A DNA stretch of 64,000 bases from Leeuwenhoekiella aestuarii (lineage in GTDB: Bacteria > Bacteroidota > Bacteroidia > Flavobacteriales > Flavobacteriaceae). The stretch is from positions 248,001 through 312,000 of the forward strand of contig NZ_QOVJ01000003.1 in the NCBI RefSeq assembly GCF_004104055.1, read 5' to 3'. Below, piece after piece: positions 45,301 to 53,247 of this stretch. How positions within the stretch are numbered: position 1 is the stretch's first letter; the number at the start of each line of letters is the position of its first letter. The notes under the pieces were generated by a model, which made no database searches, was not told the DNA's origin, and saw only the letters and a list, made by a program, of their open reading frames with translations. The position numbers were made by a program, and so were the translations under genes.

Positions 45301-45417
45301 TTTTTTAAACGTATAAAATACAATAAATCGTTTCAGTCGTAGCAAGGGCTTGACTTAGAGGGTTAAATTTAAATAGTAATTTAAAACTTGTAAAAACGAA
45401 AATTTTAGTTCACAATT

Positions 45418-45855
45418 TTAATTCAAACACTTGTCTTTTTCTAATACAATACTTCCATCATAGTTCAATGTGGTAATGTCTTCAAATGTTGCGACACCTC
45501 CAACATTTTTTATGGCACCAAAGCCTTCTATGAGCACTCCGTTTTTAATTTTAAAAGCAACTTCTCTTATACTTTGTTTTCCTTCAGATAAAAAAGTATA
45601 GGAGCCCAAAATAATATTATCTTCTAATGTTCCTTTAAAGCTTCCAGAGTTGCGATCTTTTTCAGCCCAATTGTAAATAAGAGTTCCTTGAACCACGGGA
45701 TCAACCCGTGTAATTCTAAAACTTATATTCGTTCCGTTTCCATTATAGCCATAACAGGCAACTTCAATGGGAAATGATTTATCCTCAGTTTTTTTCTCTT
45801 GTTTACAGTTTATAATGCTTGCTGTGATCGAAATAAGGATGAAAAGTTTTTTCAT
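45418..45855 (-). CDS. Small lipoprotein, function unknown
   Basis: A 145-residue lipoprotein: signal with SIINC (Cys17), then a beta-rich domain (ISFRITRVDPVVQGTLIYNW, GSFKGTLEDNIILGSYTF and EVAFKIKNGVLIEGFG). No catalytic motif. It resembles small lipoproteins of marine flavobacteria with no assigned role. It stands alone between LacI and the luciferase-like gene. Confidence 0.7.
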   Translation of the reverse strand: MKKLFILISITASIINCKQEKKTEDKSFPIEVACYGYNGNGTNISFRITRVDPVVQGTLIYNWAEKDRNSGSFKGTLEDNIILGSYTFLSEGKQSIREVAFKIKNGVLIEGFGAIKNVGGVATFEDITTLNYDGSIVLEKDKCLN

Positions 45856-45978
45856 AAGGAATATTGAATAAAACCTAAGTTTTTCAGTTTAAATAATTTA
45901 CAGTTCTATCAAAAATATTGAATGTATAATGCCTGTAAATTAAAGTAAGGAAATTACAAATTTTAGGACTATATCGCT

Positions 45979-46995
45979 ATGAAAGCTATAAATAAGAATG
46001 ATTTATCAGGTACTAAATATTCAGTTTTAGACTTAGTGCCTATAGTAGAGGGAGTTGATGCGAAGCAAGCCATTAAACGTAGTGTAGACCTGGCTCAAAA
46101 TACAGAAAAATTGGGTTATCACAGGTTTTGGATCTCAGAGCATCACAATATGGAAAGTTTGGCAAGTTCAGCTCCTGTCATTTTGATAGGTCATATTGCT
46201 CAGCAAACAACTAGGATGCGTATTGGGTCTGGCGGTGTGATGTTGCCAAATCACGCTCCGCTTGTAGTGGCAGAACAGTTTGGGACATTGGCAACGATGT
46301 ATCCTGATCGTATTGATCTGGGACTAGGACGTGCTCCAGGAACAGATCAGCGTACTGCAATGGCTCTACGAAGATATCAGCAGGAAACGGTACAGGATTT
46401 CCCTAATAATATAGACGAACTTCAAACGTATTTATCAGAAGAAAATAGTACAGCACCCGTGCGAGCAACTCCGGGAGAAGGATTAAATATTCCTTTGTAT
46501 TTATTAGGATCGAGTACGTTTAGTGCGCAGCTTGCCGGTAGAAAAGGGTTGCCTTACGCTTTTGCAAGTCATTTTGCACCAACACATCTACACAATGCTC
46601 TTAAGTTATACCATCAGCATTTTGAAGCTTCAGAACAGTTAGAAAGGCCTTATACTATGGCTTGTGTTAATGTTATTGCGGCAGCGACTGATGAGGAAGC
46701 AGAACGTTTAGCAACAAGTGCAAAGCGCTTTATGCTTGGAGTTATAAGAAATACTAGAAAGCCACTTTCTCCACCGGTAGATTCTATGGATGGAGAATGG
46801 TCAGAATTAGAGCGTATGCAGATCGAGCAAATGATGCATTACAGTTTTATTGGTTCTCAGGAAACGGTAGCGAAGGGTCTGGCTCAATTTAAAGCTGAAA
46901 CTCAAATTGACGAATTGATTATCATTTCACACATTTATGATCATCAGGCTCGTCTAAAATCTTACGAATTAGTGAGTGAGATTTTTACTCGGTAA
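45979..46995 (+). CDS. Luciferase-like monooxygenase (LLM)
   Basis: A 338-residue flavin-dependent oxidoreductase with the bacterial luciferase fold ([63 protein letters not shown] in pieces). This is the MsnO8 subgroup, often annotated as alkane monooxygenase-like. The substrate is unknown. A single gene: its stop codon lies within a copy of the dispersed element, so the end of the gene may have been shaped by that insertion. Neighbours give no further hint. Confidence 0.88.
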   Translation: MKAINKNDLSGTKYSVLDLVPIVEGVDAKQAIKRSVDLAQNTEKLGYHRFWISEHHNMESLASSAPVILIGHIAQQTTRMRIGSGGVMLPNHAPLVVAEQFGTLATMYPDRIDLGLGRAPGTDQRTAMALRRYQQETVQDFPNNIDELQTYLSEENSTAPVRATPGEGLNIPLYLLGSSTFSAQLAGRKGLPYAFASHFAPTHLHNALKLYHQHFEASEQLERPYTMACVNVIAAATDEEAERLATSAKRFMLGVIRNTRKPLSPPVDSMDGEWSELERMQIEQMMHYSFIGSQETVAKGLAQFKAETQIDELIIISHIYDHQARLKSYELVSEIFTR

Positions 46996-47008
46996 TCGAG
47001 ATTTAAAT
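46981..47008. repeat. Dispersed element fragment, copy C
   Basis: ATTTTTACTCGGTAATCGAG then ATTTAAAT matches the first 27 bases of copy A almost exactly. The stop codon of the luciferase-like gene (TAA at 46993) lies inside it. Confidence 0.5.
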
Positions 47009-47028
47009 ATGTAGAACCTTCTTCAAGC

Positions 47029-47412
47029 TTAAACTTCATAGAGTTCAAGCGGAAGGTCATCTGGATCTGTAAAAAAGGTAAAACGCTTGCCGGTAAGTTC
47101 ATCAATGCGTATGGGTTCGGTTTTTACTCCTTTCTGATTCAATTCAGTTATTGCAGCTTCGATATCATTTGTGGCAAAAGCTAGATGTCTTAAGCCGCAA
47201 GCTTCTGGTTTTGAGGTTCGCTTTGGTGGTTCTGGGAAGGAGAATAATTCAATAATATATTCACCATTTAAAGCTAAATCGAGTTTGTATGAGTTTCTTG
47301 CTTCGCGGAAGGTTTCCGTAATAATTGTGAGCCCTAAAACTTTAGTATAAAACTGTTTAGATTCTTTATAATTAGAACAGATTATTGCAATATGATGAAT
47401 GTGTTTTAGCAT
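47029..47412 (-). CDS. VOC family protein (glyoxalase/dioxygenase superfamily)
   Basis: A 127-residue metal-binding protein of the vicinal oxygen chelate superfamily. The paired beta-alpha-beta units are visible: MLKHIHHIAIICSNYKESKQFYTKVLGL and GLRHLAFATNDIEAAI, each with the expected metal-site residues, ending FTDPDDLPLELYEV. This resembles the SMU1112c/YaeR group; the substrate is unknown. It lies downstream of the DUF6122 and YbaB genes, probably in one operon. Confidence 0.85.
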   Translation of the reverse strand: MLKHIHHIAIICSNYKESKQFYTKVLGLTIITETFREARNSYKLDLALNGEYIIELFSFPEPPKRTSKPEACGLRHLAFATNDIEAAITELNQKGVKTEPIRIDELTGKRFTFFTDPDDLPLELYEV

Positions 47413-47449
47413 TTTGAATTGATGTTATCCGAAAGAACGATAAGAAAGT

Positions 47450-47755
47450 TCACCATAGACAATCAATAAAATCGGTGATCATATGAAAGATAAGTCCCAC
47501 TGCTACCACTCGAAGTTTTGGAACAAAAAGTAAAGCGCAGTATATGCCAATAGCCCAATATGTATGCAGCGGATGAAAATTTATACTGCATCGCTCGGGG
47601 TCAAATATAGGTGTGGCCAGTAAATGGTCTAGATCAACGAGCATCGTTAAAAGCATAATGAGCCACGCTTTTAGCCAGTTATTTCTAAAAAATACCCAGG
47701 CAATTAACCCGGGTACTGCTAAGTGTAAACTATAATGTACGAGTGTTTGTAACAA
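47450..47755 (-). CDS. DUF6122 family membrane protein
   Basis: A 101-residue membrane protein with about three hydrophobic helices and the signature LVDLDHLLATPIFDPERCSINFHPLHTY. It is conserved in flavobacteria as DUF6122, with unknown function. The metal-ligand-like DxDH and the His-Pro-Leu-His element suggest relation to membrane hydrolases of the YdjM/LexA-regulated type, but that is a guess. It lies 8 bases after ybaB and 37 before the VOC gene. Confidence 0.7.
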   Translation of the reverse strand: MLQTLVHYSLHLAVPGLIAWVFFRNNWLKAWLIMLLTMLVDLDHLLATPIFDPERCSINFHPLHTYWAIGIYCALLFVPKLRVVAVGLIFHMITDFIDCLW

Positions 47756-47763
47756 ACTCGGTT

Positions 47764-48087
47764 TTATTTAAACATATCAAGGCCAGGAATGTCTGGCATA
47801 CCTTCTTTTGCAAGAGCTGCAAGCTCTTGATCATAGCTGGCTTTTGCTCGTGATAAAGCCTTATTAAGCGTTAAAATAAGATAATCTTCTAACTGTTCCT
47901 TGTCTTCCAGGAGTTCGTCTTTAATGTCAATTTTTTTAATTGCACCAGCAACACTTACTGTAATGTTTAGTAAGTCATCGCTGCTTTTTTCGTCTATATA
48001 AACCGTTTCTAAACGGTTTTTTGTGTCTTCGGCTTTTTGTTGGGCTTCCTTAATTTTTCCCATCATGCCCATCATATCTCCAAACAT
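47764..48087 (-). CDS. YbaB/EbfC nucleoid-associated protein
   Basis: A 107-residue DNA-binding protein. The first 30 residues form a helix ([21 protein letters not shown]), then the signature [17 protein letters not shown] and a C-terminal helix ending [12 protein letters not shown]. It binds DNA as a dimer and bridges it. Usually it sits beside dnaX and recR; here it heads a YbaB, DUF6122, VOC group. A TACTTTTG promoter box lies upstream. Confidence 0.9.
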   Translation of the reverse strand: MFGDMMGMMGKIKEAQQKAEDTKNRLETVYIDEKSSDDLLNITVSVAGAIKKIDIKDELLEDKEQLEDYLILTLNKALSRAKASYDQELAALAKEGMPDIPGLDMFK

Positions 48088-48112
48088 AATTTGTATTTAA
48101 ATTGTTAGTGTT

Positions 48113-48120
48113 CAAAAGTA
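48113..48120 (-). promoter_or_regulatory. Putative -7 box TACTTTTG
   Basis: Exact TAnnTTTG on the minus strand, 26 bases before the ybaB start. Confidence 0.5.
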
Positions 48121-48254
48121 CAAAAACTCAGATTTAAAAGTCTAAACGGGTTTTAACTAAAAAATAAACTTTTCACATAAAAATGAAGATGAGTGAAGCT
48201 AATACAAATGGAAATTCAGTTTAATTTATTTTAAAAAATGTCTGAGATTACCCG

Positions 48255-48262
48255 TATTTTTG
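48255..48262 (+). promoter_or_regulatory. Putative -7 box TATTTTTG
   Basis: Fits TAnnTTTG and ends seven bases before the oligopeptidase ATG, implying a nearly leaderless mRNA. Confidence 0.45.
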
Positions 48263-48269
48263 CGCCCTT

Positions 48270-50351
48270 ATGAAAAATGATACACAATCTTTAGATACGC
48301 AGCTTTTGCCTCCAGATGCAAAACAAGTTCCACATGAGTTAGAAAAGCACGGAGATATACGCATAGACGAATATTACTGGATGAATGAGCGTGATCATCC
48401 AGAGGTGATTGCTTATCTGGAAGCTGAGAATACATATTATGAGCACATGACTGCTCATACAAAGCCTTTGCAGCAAAAGCTTTTTGAGGAGATGAAAGCT
48501 CGTATAAAAGAAGATGATGAGAGTGTGCCTTATAAATATAACGGTTACTGGTATTATACCCGTTTTGAAATAGGAAAAAACTATCCATTATATTGTAGAA
48601 AAGAAGAAGCGATGACCGCGCCAGAAGAGGTTATGTTTGATAACAATGAGATGGCAGAAGGACATTCTTATTTTAAGCAGGCAGGTTATTCTATTTCAGA
48701 AAATAATGAGATCGCTGTTTATGGAATAGATACGGTAAGCCGCAGACAATATGATTTACAATTTAAAAATTTAAAGACAGGTGAGATTTATCTGGAAGTA
48801 ATTAAGAATACAACCGGAAGAGCAACTTGGGGAGGCGATAATAAAACGGTTTTTTATACCCGAAAAGATCCGCAAACACTTAGAAGTAGTCAGATTTTTA
48901 AACACGTTTTAGGTACCGAAGCATCAGAAGATGTTATGGTGTATGAAGAGTTGGATGAAACATTTGATGTAGGTATTTTCAAATCAAAATCCCTTAAATA
49001 TATTTTCATTGGAGCTTCGAGCACATTGACCAGTGAATACAGATACACCGAAGCGAACGGACCTGATTTTGAATTTAAAATTATTCAGGAGCGCACACGA
49101 GGCTTAGAATATGGAGTGTCGCATTTTGGTGATTATTTCTATTTGGTAACCAATAAAGATAAGGCGACTAATTTTAAATTGGTCAAAACTCCGGTTGTAA
49201 CACCGTCAATGGAAAATTGGGTTGAGGTAATTCCACACCGTGAAGATACTTTACTTGAGGATATAGAGATCTTTGAAGAATATCTTGTGGTAGAAGAGCG
49301 TAACGATGGTTTAAATAAAATAAATATCAAACGCTGGGATGAGACTGCGGACTATTATTTACCTTTTAATAGCGAGACCTATACAGTATTTGCAAGTATT
49401 AACCCCGATTTTGATACCGAATTACTTCGGTATTCTTACAATGCCTTAGATACGCCGCCTTCTGTAGTTTCTTTTAATATGAGAACTAAGGGAAAAGAGA
49501 TTTTGAAAGAGGTTGAGGTTTTAGGCGGAAATTTTGATAAAGATAATTACGAGTCAAAACGTATTTGGGCAACGGCAAAGGATGGTGTTAAAATTCCCAT
49601 TTCTATTGTTTACAAAAAGGGAATCACTTTAGATGGAAGTAACCCCTTACTACAATATGCATACGGGAGTTATGGGATTACTACAGATCCTGCTTTTTCG
49701 ACCTCCAGATTGAGTCTGCTTGATAACGGGTTTATCTTTGCTATTGCTCACGTACGTGGTGGTGAATATTTGGGTCGAAACTGGTACGAAGAAGGGAAGC
49801 TTCTTAAAAAGATGAATACGTTTACAGATTTCATAGCCTGCTCTACTTATTTAATAGAACAAGGCTATACCAACTCAAATAATCTATATGCCTATGGAGG
49901 ATCAGCTGGCGGTTTACTAATGGGGGGTATTTTAAATATGGCTCCAGAGCTTTACAATGGCGTGATTGCGGCTGTTCCGTTTGTAGATGTAGTTACCACA
50001 ATGTTAGACGATAGTATCCCGCTAACTACTTCAGAATACGATGAATGGGGTAATCCTAATGATAAAAAGTATTATGATTATATGAAGTCATATTCTCCTT
50101 ATGATCAGGTAACCGTGCAAAATTATCCTAACATATTAATTACAACAGGTTATCACGACAGTCAAGTACAGTATTGGGAGCCTGCAAAGTGGGTTGCGCG
50201 TTTACGCGATAAGAATATTGCAGACACTAAAATTTACTTTGAGACTAATATGGATGCCGGTCACGGCGGGGCTTCAGGCCGTTTTGAAGCCTTAAAAGAA
50301 ACCGCAAAAGATTATGCCTTTCTAATTGATTTAGCAGGAAAATCAAAGTAA
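48270..50351 (+). CDS. Oligopeptidase B (S9A)
   Basis: A 693-residue serine peptidase that cleaves short peptides after basic residues. No signal peptide, so cytoplasmic. The N-terminus has LPPDAKQVPHELEKHGDIRIDEYYW, a family hallmark, followed by a seven-bladed propeller. The catalytic triad is Ser545 (GGSAGGLLMG), Asp630 (TGYHDSQV) and His665 (AGHGGASG). The HVRGGEYLGRNWYEEGK signature is also present. It is followed by the cysteine-synthase-like gene, 85 bases on, with its own promoter box. Confidence 0.93.
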   Translation: MKNDTQSLDTQLLPPDAKQVPHELEKHGDIRIDEYYWMNERDHPEVIAYLEAENTYYEHMTAHTKPLQQKLFEEMKARIKEDDESVPYKYNGYWYYTRFEIGKNYPLYCRKEEAMTAPEEVMFDNNEMAEGHSYFKQAGYSISENNEIAVYGIDTVSRRQYDLQFKNLKTGEIYLEVIKNTTGRATWGGDNKTVFYTRKDPQTLRSSQIFKHVLGTEASEDVMVYEELDETFDVGIFKSKSLKYIFIGASSTLTSEYRYTEANGPDFEFKIIQERTRGLEYGVSHFGDYFYLVTNKDKATNFKLVKTPVVTPSMENWVEVIPHREDTLLEDIEIFEEYLVVEERNDGLNKINIKRWDETADYYLPFNSETYTVFASINPDFDTELLRYSYNALDTPPSVVSFNMRTKGKEILKEVEVLGGNFDKDNYESKRIWATAKDGVKIPISIVYKKGITLDGSNPLLQYAYGSYGITTDPAFSTSRLSLLDNGFIFAIAHVRGGEYLGRNWYEEGKLLKKMNTFTDFIACSTYLIEQGYTNSNNLYAYGGSAGGLLMGGILNMAPELYNGVIAAVPFVDVVTTMLDDSIPLTTSEYDEWGNPNDKKYYDYMKSYSPYDQVTVQNYPNILITTGYHDSQVQYWEPAKWVARLRDKNIADTKIYFETNMDAGHGGASGRFEALKETAKDYAFLIDLAGKSK

Positions 50352-50367
50352 TTCCAAAAATTTCCTG

Positions 50368-50375
50368 TAAATTTG
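50368..50375 (+). promoter_or_regulatory. Putative -7 box TAAATTTG
   Basis: Exact TAnnTTTG in the spacer, 61 bases before the cysteine-synthase-like start. Confidence 0.45.
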
Positions 50376-50436
50376 CAAGGTTTTAAATAACGGTTTTAGG
50401 AATTACTAAAAGAGTACTCGAAACGATAATTCTTCT

Positions 50437-51477
50437 ATGAAAGAACACCTTAACGTTTATAATGACGTCCTTCAGCTGGTAGGTAACACCCCCTTAGTAC
50501 GACTCAATAGAATTACAAAAGATCTTCCAGGGTCTTATTTCGCTAAGGTTGAAGCGTTTAATCCGGGTAATTCTTCAAAAGATCGTATAGCACTTTATAT
50601 TATTGAAGATGCAGAACGAAAAGGAATCTTAAAGCCTGGTGATACTATTGTAGAAACAACCTCTGGGAATACAGGTTTTAGTATTGCGATGGTGAGTATT
50701 GTAAAAGGGTACAAATGTATTCTTGCCGTTAGTTCAAAATCTTCAAAAGATAAGATAGATGCACTGAGAGCGATGGGGGCAAAAGTTTATGTTTGTCCGG
50801 CCAATGTAAGTGCAGACGATCCTAGATCATATTATCAAGTTGCAAAACGCATTCATAACGAAAACAAAGGTTCTGTTTATATCAACCAGTATTTTAATCA
50901 GTTGAATGCTGATGCACATTATGCGACATCAGGTCCTGAAATTTGGGAACAAACCGAAGGTAAGCTGACGCATTTTGTAGCGTGTAGTGGTACCGGGGGA
51001 ACAATTTCCGGAACAGCAAAATATCTAAAAGAAAAGAATCCTAATATCCGTATTTTAGGAATTGATGCTTACGGAAGCGTTCTTAAAAAATATCACGAGA
51101 CTCAAGAATTTGATAAAAATGAAATTTATCCATATCGTATAGAAGGTTTGGGTAAAAACTTAATACCTACCGCAACAAACTTTGATGTGATAGATTATTT
51201 TGAAAAAGTTTCTGATGAAGAAAGTGCACACACCGCACGCAGAATCGCAAAGACTGAAGGTTTATTTGTGGGTTATACAAGTGGAGCTGCAGTACAAGGA
51301 ACTATTCAAATGGCAGCTGCAGGAGAATTTGATGAAAATTCTAAAGTTATAATTATGTTTCCTGATCATGGTAGAAGCTATATGAGTAAAATATATAGTG
51401 ATGACTGGATGAACGAACAAGGCTTCTTTGATGCAGAAAATGAAGTGGGCGTAGATAAAATTGAATTTATTAAGTAA
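50437..51477 (+). CDS. PLP-dependent cysteine synthase-like enzyme, possible cysteate synthase
   Basis: A 346-residue fold-type II PLP enzyme related to cysteine synthase and cystathionine beta-synthase. The PLP lysine is Lys48 in [12 protein letters not shown]. The asparagine/glycine loop is TTSGNTGFS (74-82), and the phosphate-binding region is [15 protein letters not shown]. The C-terminal half lacks the CBS pair. Chain end [10 protein letters not shown] is unusual. The next gene is a serine palmitoyltransferase-like acyltransferase. That pairing is what is expected for capnine synthesis, where a cysteine-synthase-like enzyme makes cysteate from phosphoserine and sulfite. Plain cysteine synthesis remains possible. 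Confidence 0.8.
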   Translation: MKEHLNVYNDVLQLVGNTPLVRLNRITKDLPGSYFAKVEAFNPGNSSKDRIALYIIEDAERKGILKPGDTIVETTSGNTGFSIAMVSIVKGYKCILAVSSKSSKDKIDALRAMGAKVYVCPANVSADDPRSYYQVAKRIHNENKGSVYINQYFNQLNADAHYATSGPEIWEQTEGKLTHFVACSGTGGTISGTAKYLKEKNPNIRILGIDAYGSVLKKYHETQEFDKNEIYPYRIEGLGKNLIPTATNFDVIDYFEKVSDEESAHTARRIAKTEGLFVGYTSGAAVQGTIQMAAAGEFDENSKVIIMFPDHGRSYMSKIYSDDWMNEQGFFDAENEVGVDKIEFIK

Positions 51478-51550
51478 ATCCTGAATATTATTTTTCAGGA
51501 AATTAGTTATAAATGATTAACCCTAAATTGATAAGAAAATAGCAAAGAAT

Positions 51551-51575
51551 AACAAAAAGACAGTTTCTTTTTGTT
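51551..51575. repeat. AT-rich inverted repeat
   Basis: AACAAAAAGA and TCTTTTTGTT pair perfectly around a 5-base loop, 14 bases before the acyltransferase start. It could be a promoter-region element or an incidental hairpin. An additional CCTGAA/TTCAGG stem lies at 51480-51499. Confidence 0.35.
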
Positions 51576-51588
51576 TGAATATTGATGT

Positions 51589-52845
51589 ATGAGAGACTTA
51601 TTTGACAAAATTTATAAGGACAAAGGTCCTTTAGGGAAATGGGCAGCACAGGCAGAGGGATATTTTGTATTCCCTAAATTAGAAGGGCCTATTTCAAACA
51701 GAATGAAATTTCGAGGTAAAGATGTTATTACCTGGAGTATTAATGATTATTTAGGGCTTGCTAACAATGAAGAAGTACGTAAAGTAGATGCTGAGGCAGC
51801 TGCTGAATATGGTTCTGCATACCCAATGGGGGCTCGTATGATGAGTGGTCACACTTCTCTACACGAACAACTGCAAACTGAGCTGGCTGCTTTCGTAAAA
51901 AAAGAAGCTGCATATCTGTTGAACTTTGGTTATCAAGGAATGGTTTCTACTGTTGATGCCCTAGTTGCCAAAGACGATATCATTGTTTATGATGTAGATG
52001 CTCATGCGTGTATTATAGACGGTGTGCGTTTACATATGGGTAAGCGTTTTACCTATAAGCATAACGATATTGAAAGTATCGAAAAGAACCTACAACGTGC
52101 AACTAAATTAGCAGAGCAAACAGGAGGAGGAATTCTTTTAATTTCCGAAGGTGTTTTTGGAATGCGTGGGGAACAAGGACGATTAAAAGAAATTGTTGCG
52201 CTTAAAGAAAAATATAATTTTAGATTATTTGTAGATGATGCACATGGTTTTGGTACATTAGGAGCTACAGGTGCAGGAGCAGGTGAAGAGCAAGGTGTTC
52301 AGGATCAAATTGATGTTTACTTTGCTACATTTGCTAAGTCTATGGCGAGTACTGGGGCATTTATAGCTGCAGATCAAGAGATCATAGATTATTTAAAATA
52401 TAACTTACGCTCGCAAATGTTTGCGAAATCTTTGCAAATGCAGTTAGTAGTAGGAGCGCTTAAGCGTTTAGACATGTTGCGTACTATGCCAGAACTTCGA
52501 GAGAAGCTTTGGAAGAATGTAAATGCATTACAAAACGGACTTAAGAAGCGTGGTTTTGATATAGGAACTACGCAGAGTTGTGTTACTCCTGTTTATCTTA
52601 AAGGTAGCATTCCTGAAGCTATGGCATTGGTAAAAGATTTACGAGAGAACCACGGTATTTTCTGTTCAATTGTAGTTTACCCTGTAATTCCTAAAGGATT
52701 GATTTTGCTACGTTTGATACCAACAGCATCTCACACTTTACAAGATGTAGAAGAAACACTTGATGCATTCTCTTCAATTAGAGAGCGTCTAGAAAATGGT
52801 ACTTATAAAAGATTATCAGCAGGAGTGCAAGCTTCTGAAGCTTAA
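51589..52845 (+). CDS. Serine palmitoyltransferase-like acyltransferase, possible cysteate acyltransferase
   Basis: A 418-residue PLP alpha-oxoamine synthase. Lys250 in FATFAKSMASTGAF binds PLP; VYDVDAHACIIDGVRLHM and LFVDDAHGFGTLG are the other signatures. The sequence resembles bacterial serine palmitoyltransferases. In Flavobacterium johnsoniae a member of this family is the cysteate-fatty acyl transferase needed for capnine (sulfonolipid) synthesis and efficient gliding. Adjacent to a cysteine-synthase-like gene, the same role is likely here: condensation of cysteate with a fatty acyl thioester. Serine as substrate (sphingolipid) cannot be excluded. Confidence 0.85.
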   Translation: MRDLFDKIYKDKGPLGKWAAQAEGYFVFPKLEGPISNRMKFRGKDVITWSINDYLGLANNEEVRKVDAEAAAEYGSAYPMGARMMSGHTSLHEQLQTELAAFVKKEAAYLLNFGYQGMVSTVDALVAKDDIIVYDVDAHACIIDGVRLHMGKRFTYKHNDIESIEKNLQRATKLAEQTGGGILLISEGVFGMRGEQGRLKEIVALKEKYNFRLFVDDAHGFGTLGATGAGAGEEQGVQDQIDVYFATFAKSMASTGAFIAADQEIIDYLKYNLRSQMFAKSLQMQLVVGALKRLDMLRTMPELREKLWKNVNALQNGLKKRGFDIGTTQSCVTPVYLKGSIPEAMALVKDLRENHGIFCSIVVYPVIPKGLILLRLIPTASHTLQDVEETLDAFSSIRERLENGTYKRLSAGVQASEA

Positions 52846-52871
52846 TCCAACAGTAATATATTTTAGTTACG

Positions 52872-52902
52872 GCCTGATTATTTAATAATCAGGCTTTTTT
52901 AT
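52872..52902 (+). terminator. Terminator after acyltransferase
   Basis: GCCTGATTATT and AATAATCAGGC are perfectly paired, followed by six T. Confidence 0.9.
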
Positions 52903-53134
52903 GCTTTATATGTAGGTGTATCAATTTTTTTGATTTTCGTGCTAAGAATTTTACAAGAGAACATTCTTTAAATACTAATTGCGATATTTTCAGCATTTGA
53001 TTTAAATTATTAGTTGTATTCTATATAAACCTTTTATTTGGCTTGTTTAATAAGGTATTTCTAAGTGTTCTTCTAAAATATATGTAATGTTGATTAAGGT
53101 GTTTTAAAGCATTTTATGCTAAAAATGATGCTAT

Positions 53135-53160
53135 TGACCTGTTCACAAACGTTACATGTC
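53135..53160 (+). promoter_or_regulatory. Putative susC promoter with LacI-like half-site
   Basis: TTGACC (53135) and TACATGTC (53153) resemble a -33/-7 pair, and AAACGTT lies between them, similar to the TCAAACGTTTGA operator at 45289. Further on, ACACCTTTAGGTGT (53191-53204) is an inverted repeat. The remainder of 52903-53247 shows nothing clear. Confidence 0.35.
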
Positions 53161-53247
53161 GAAATTGTTTTTTTTAACACAGATTTATAGACACCTTTAG
53201 GTGTATTAAGTTTTTCATAACAATTAATTAACTCAAAATTTAACAAC

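Noticed and set aside
48268-48588. Antisense frame of 106 residues over the start of oligopeptidase B
   Set aside because: It lies opposite a clear protein-coding gene with complete motifs, and its composition has no family signature.
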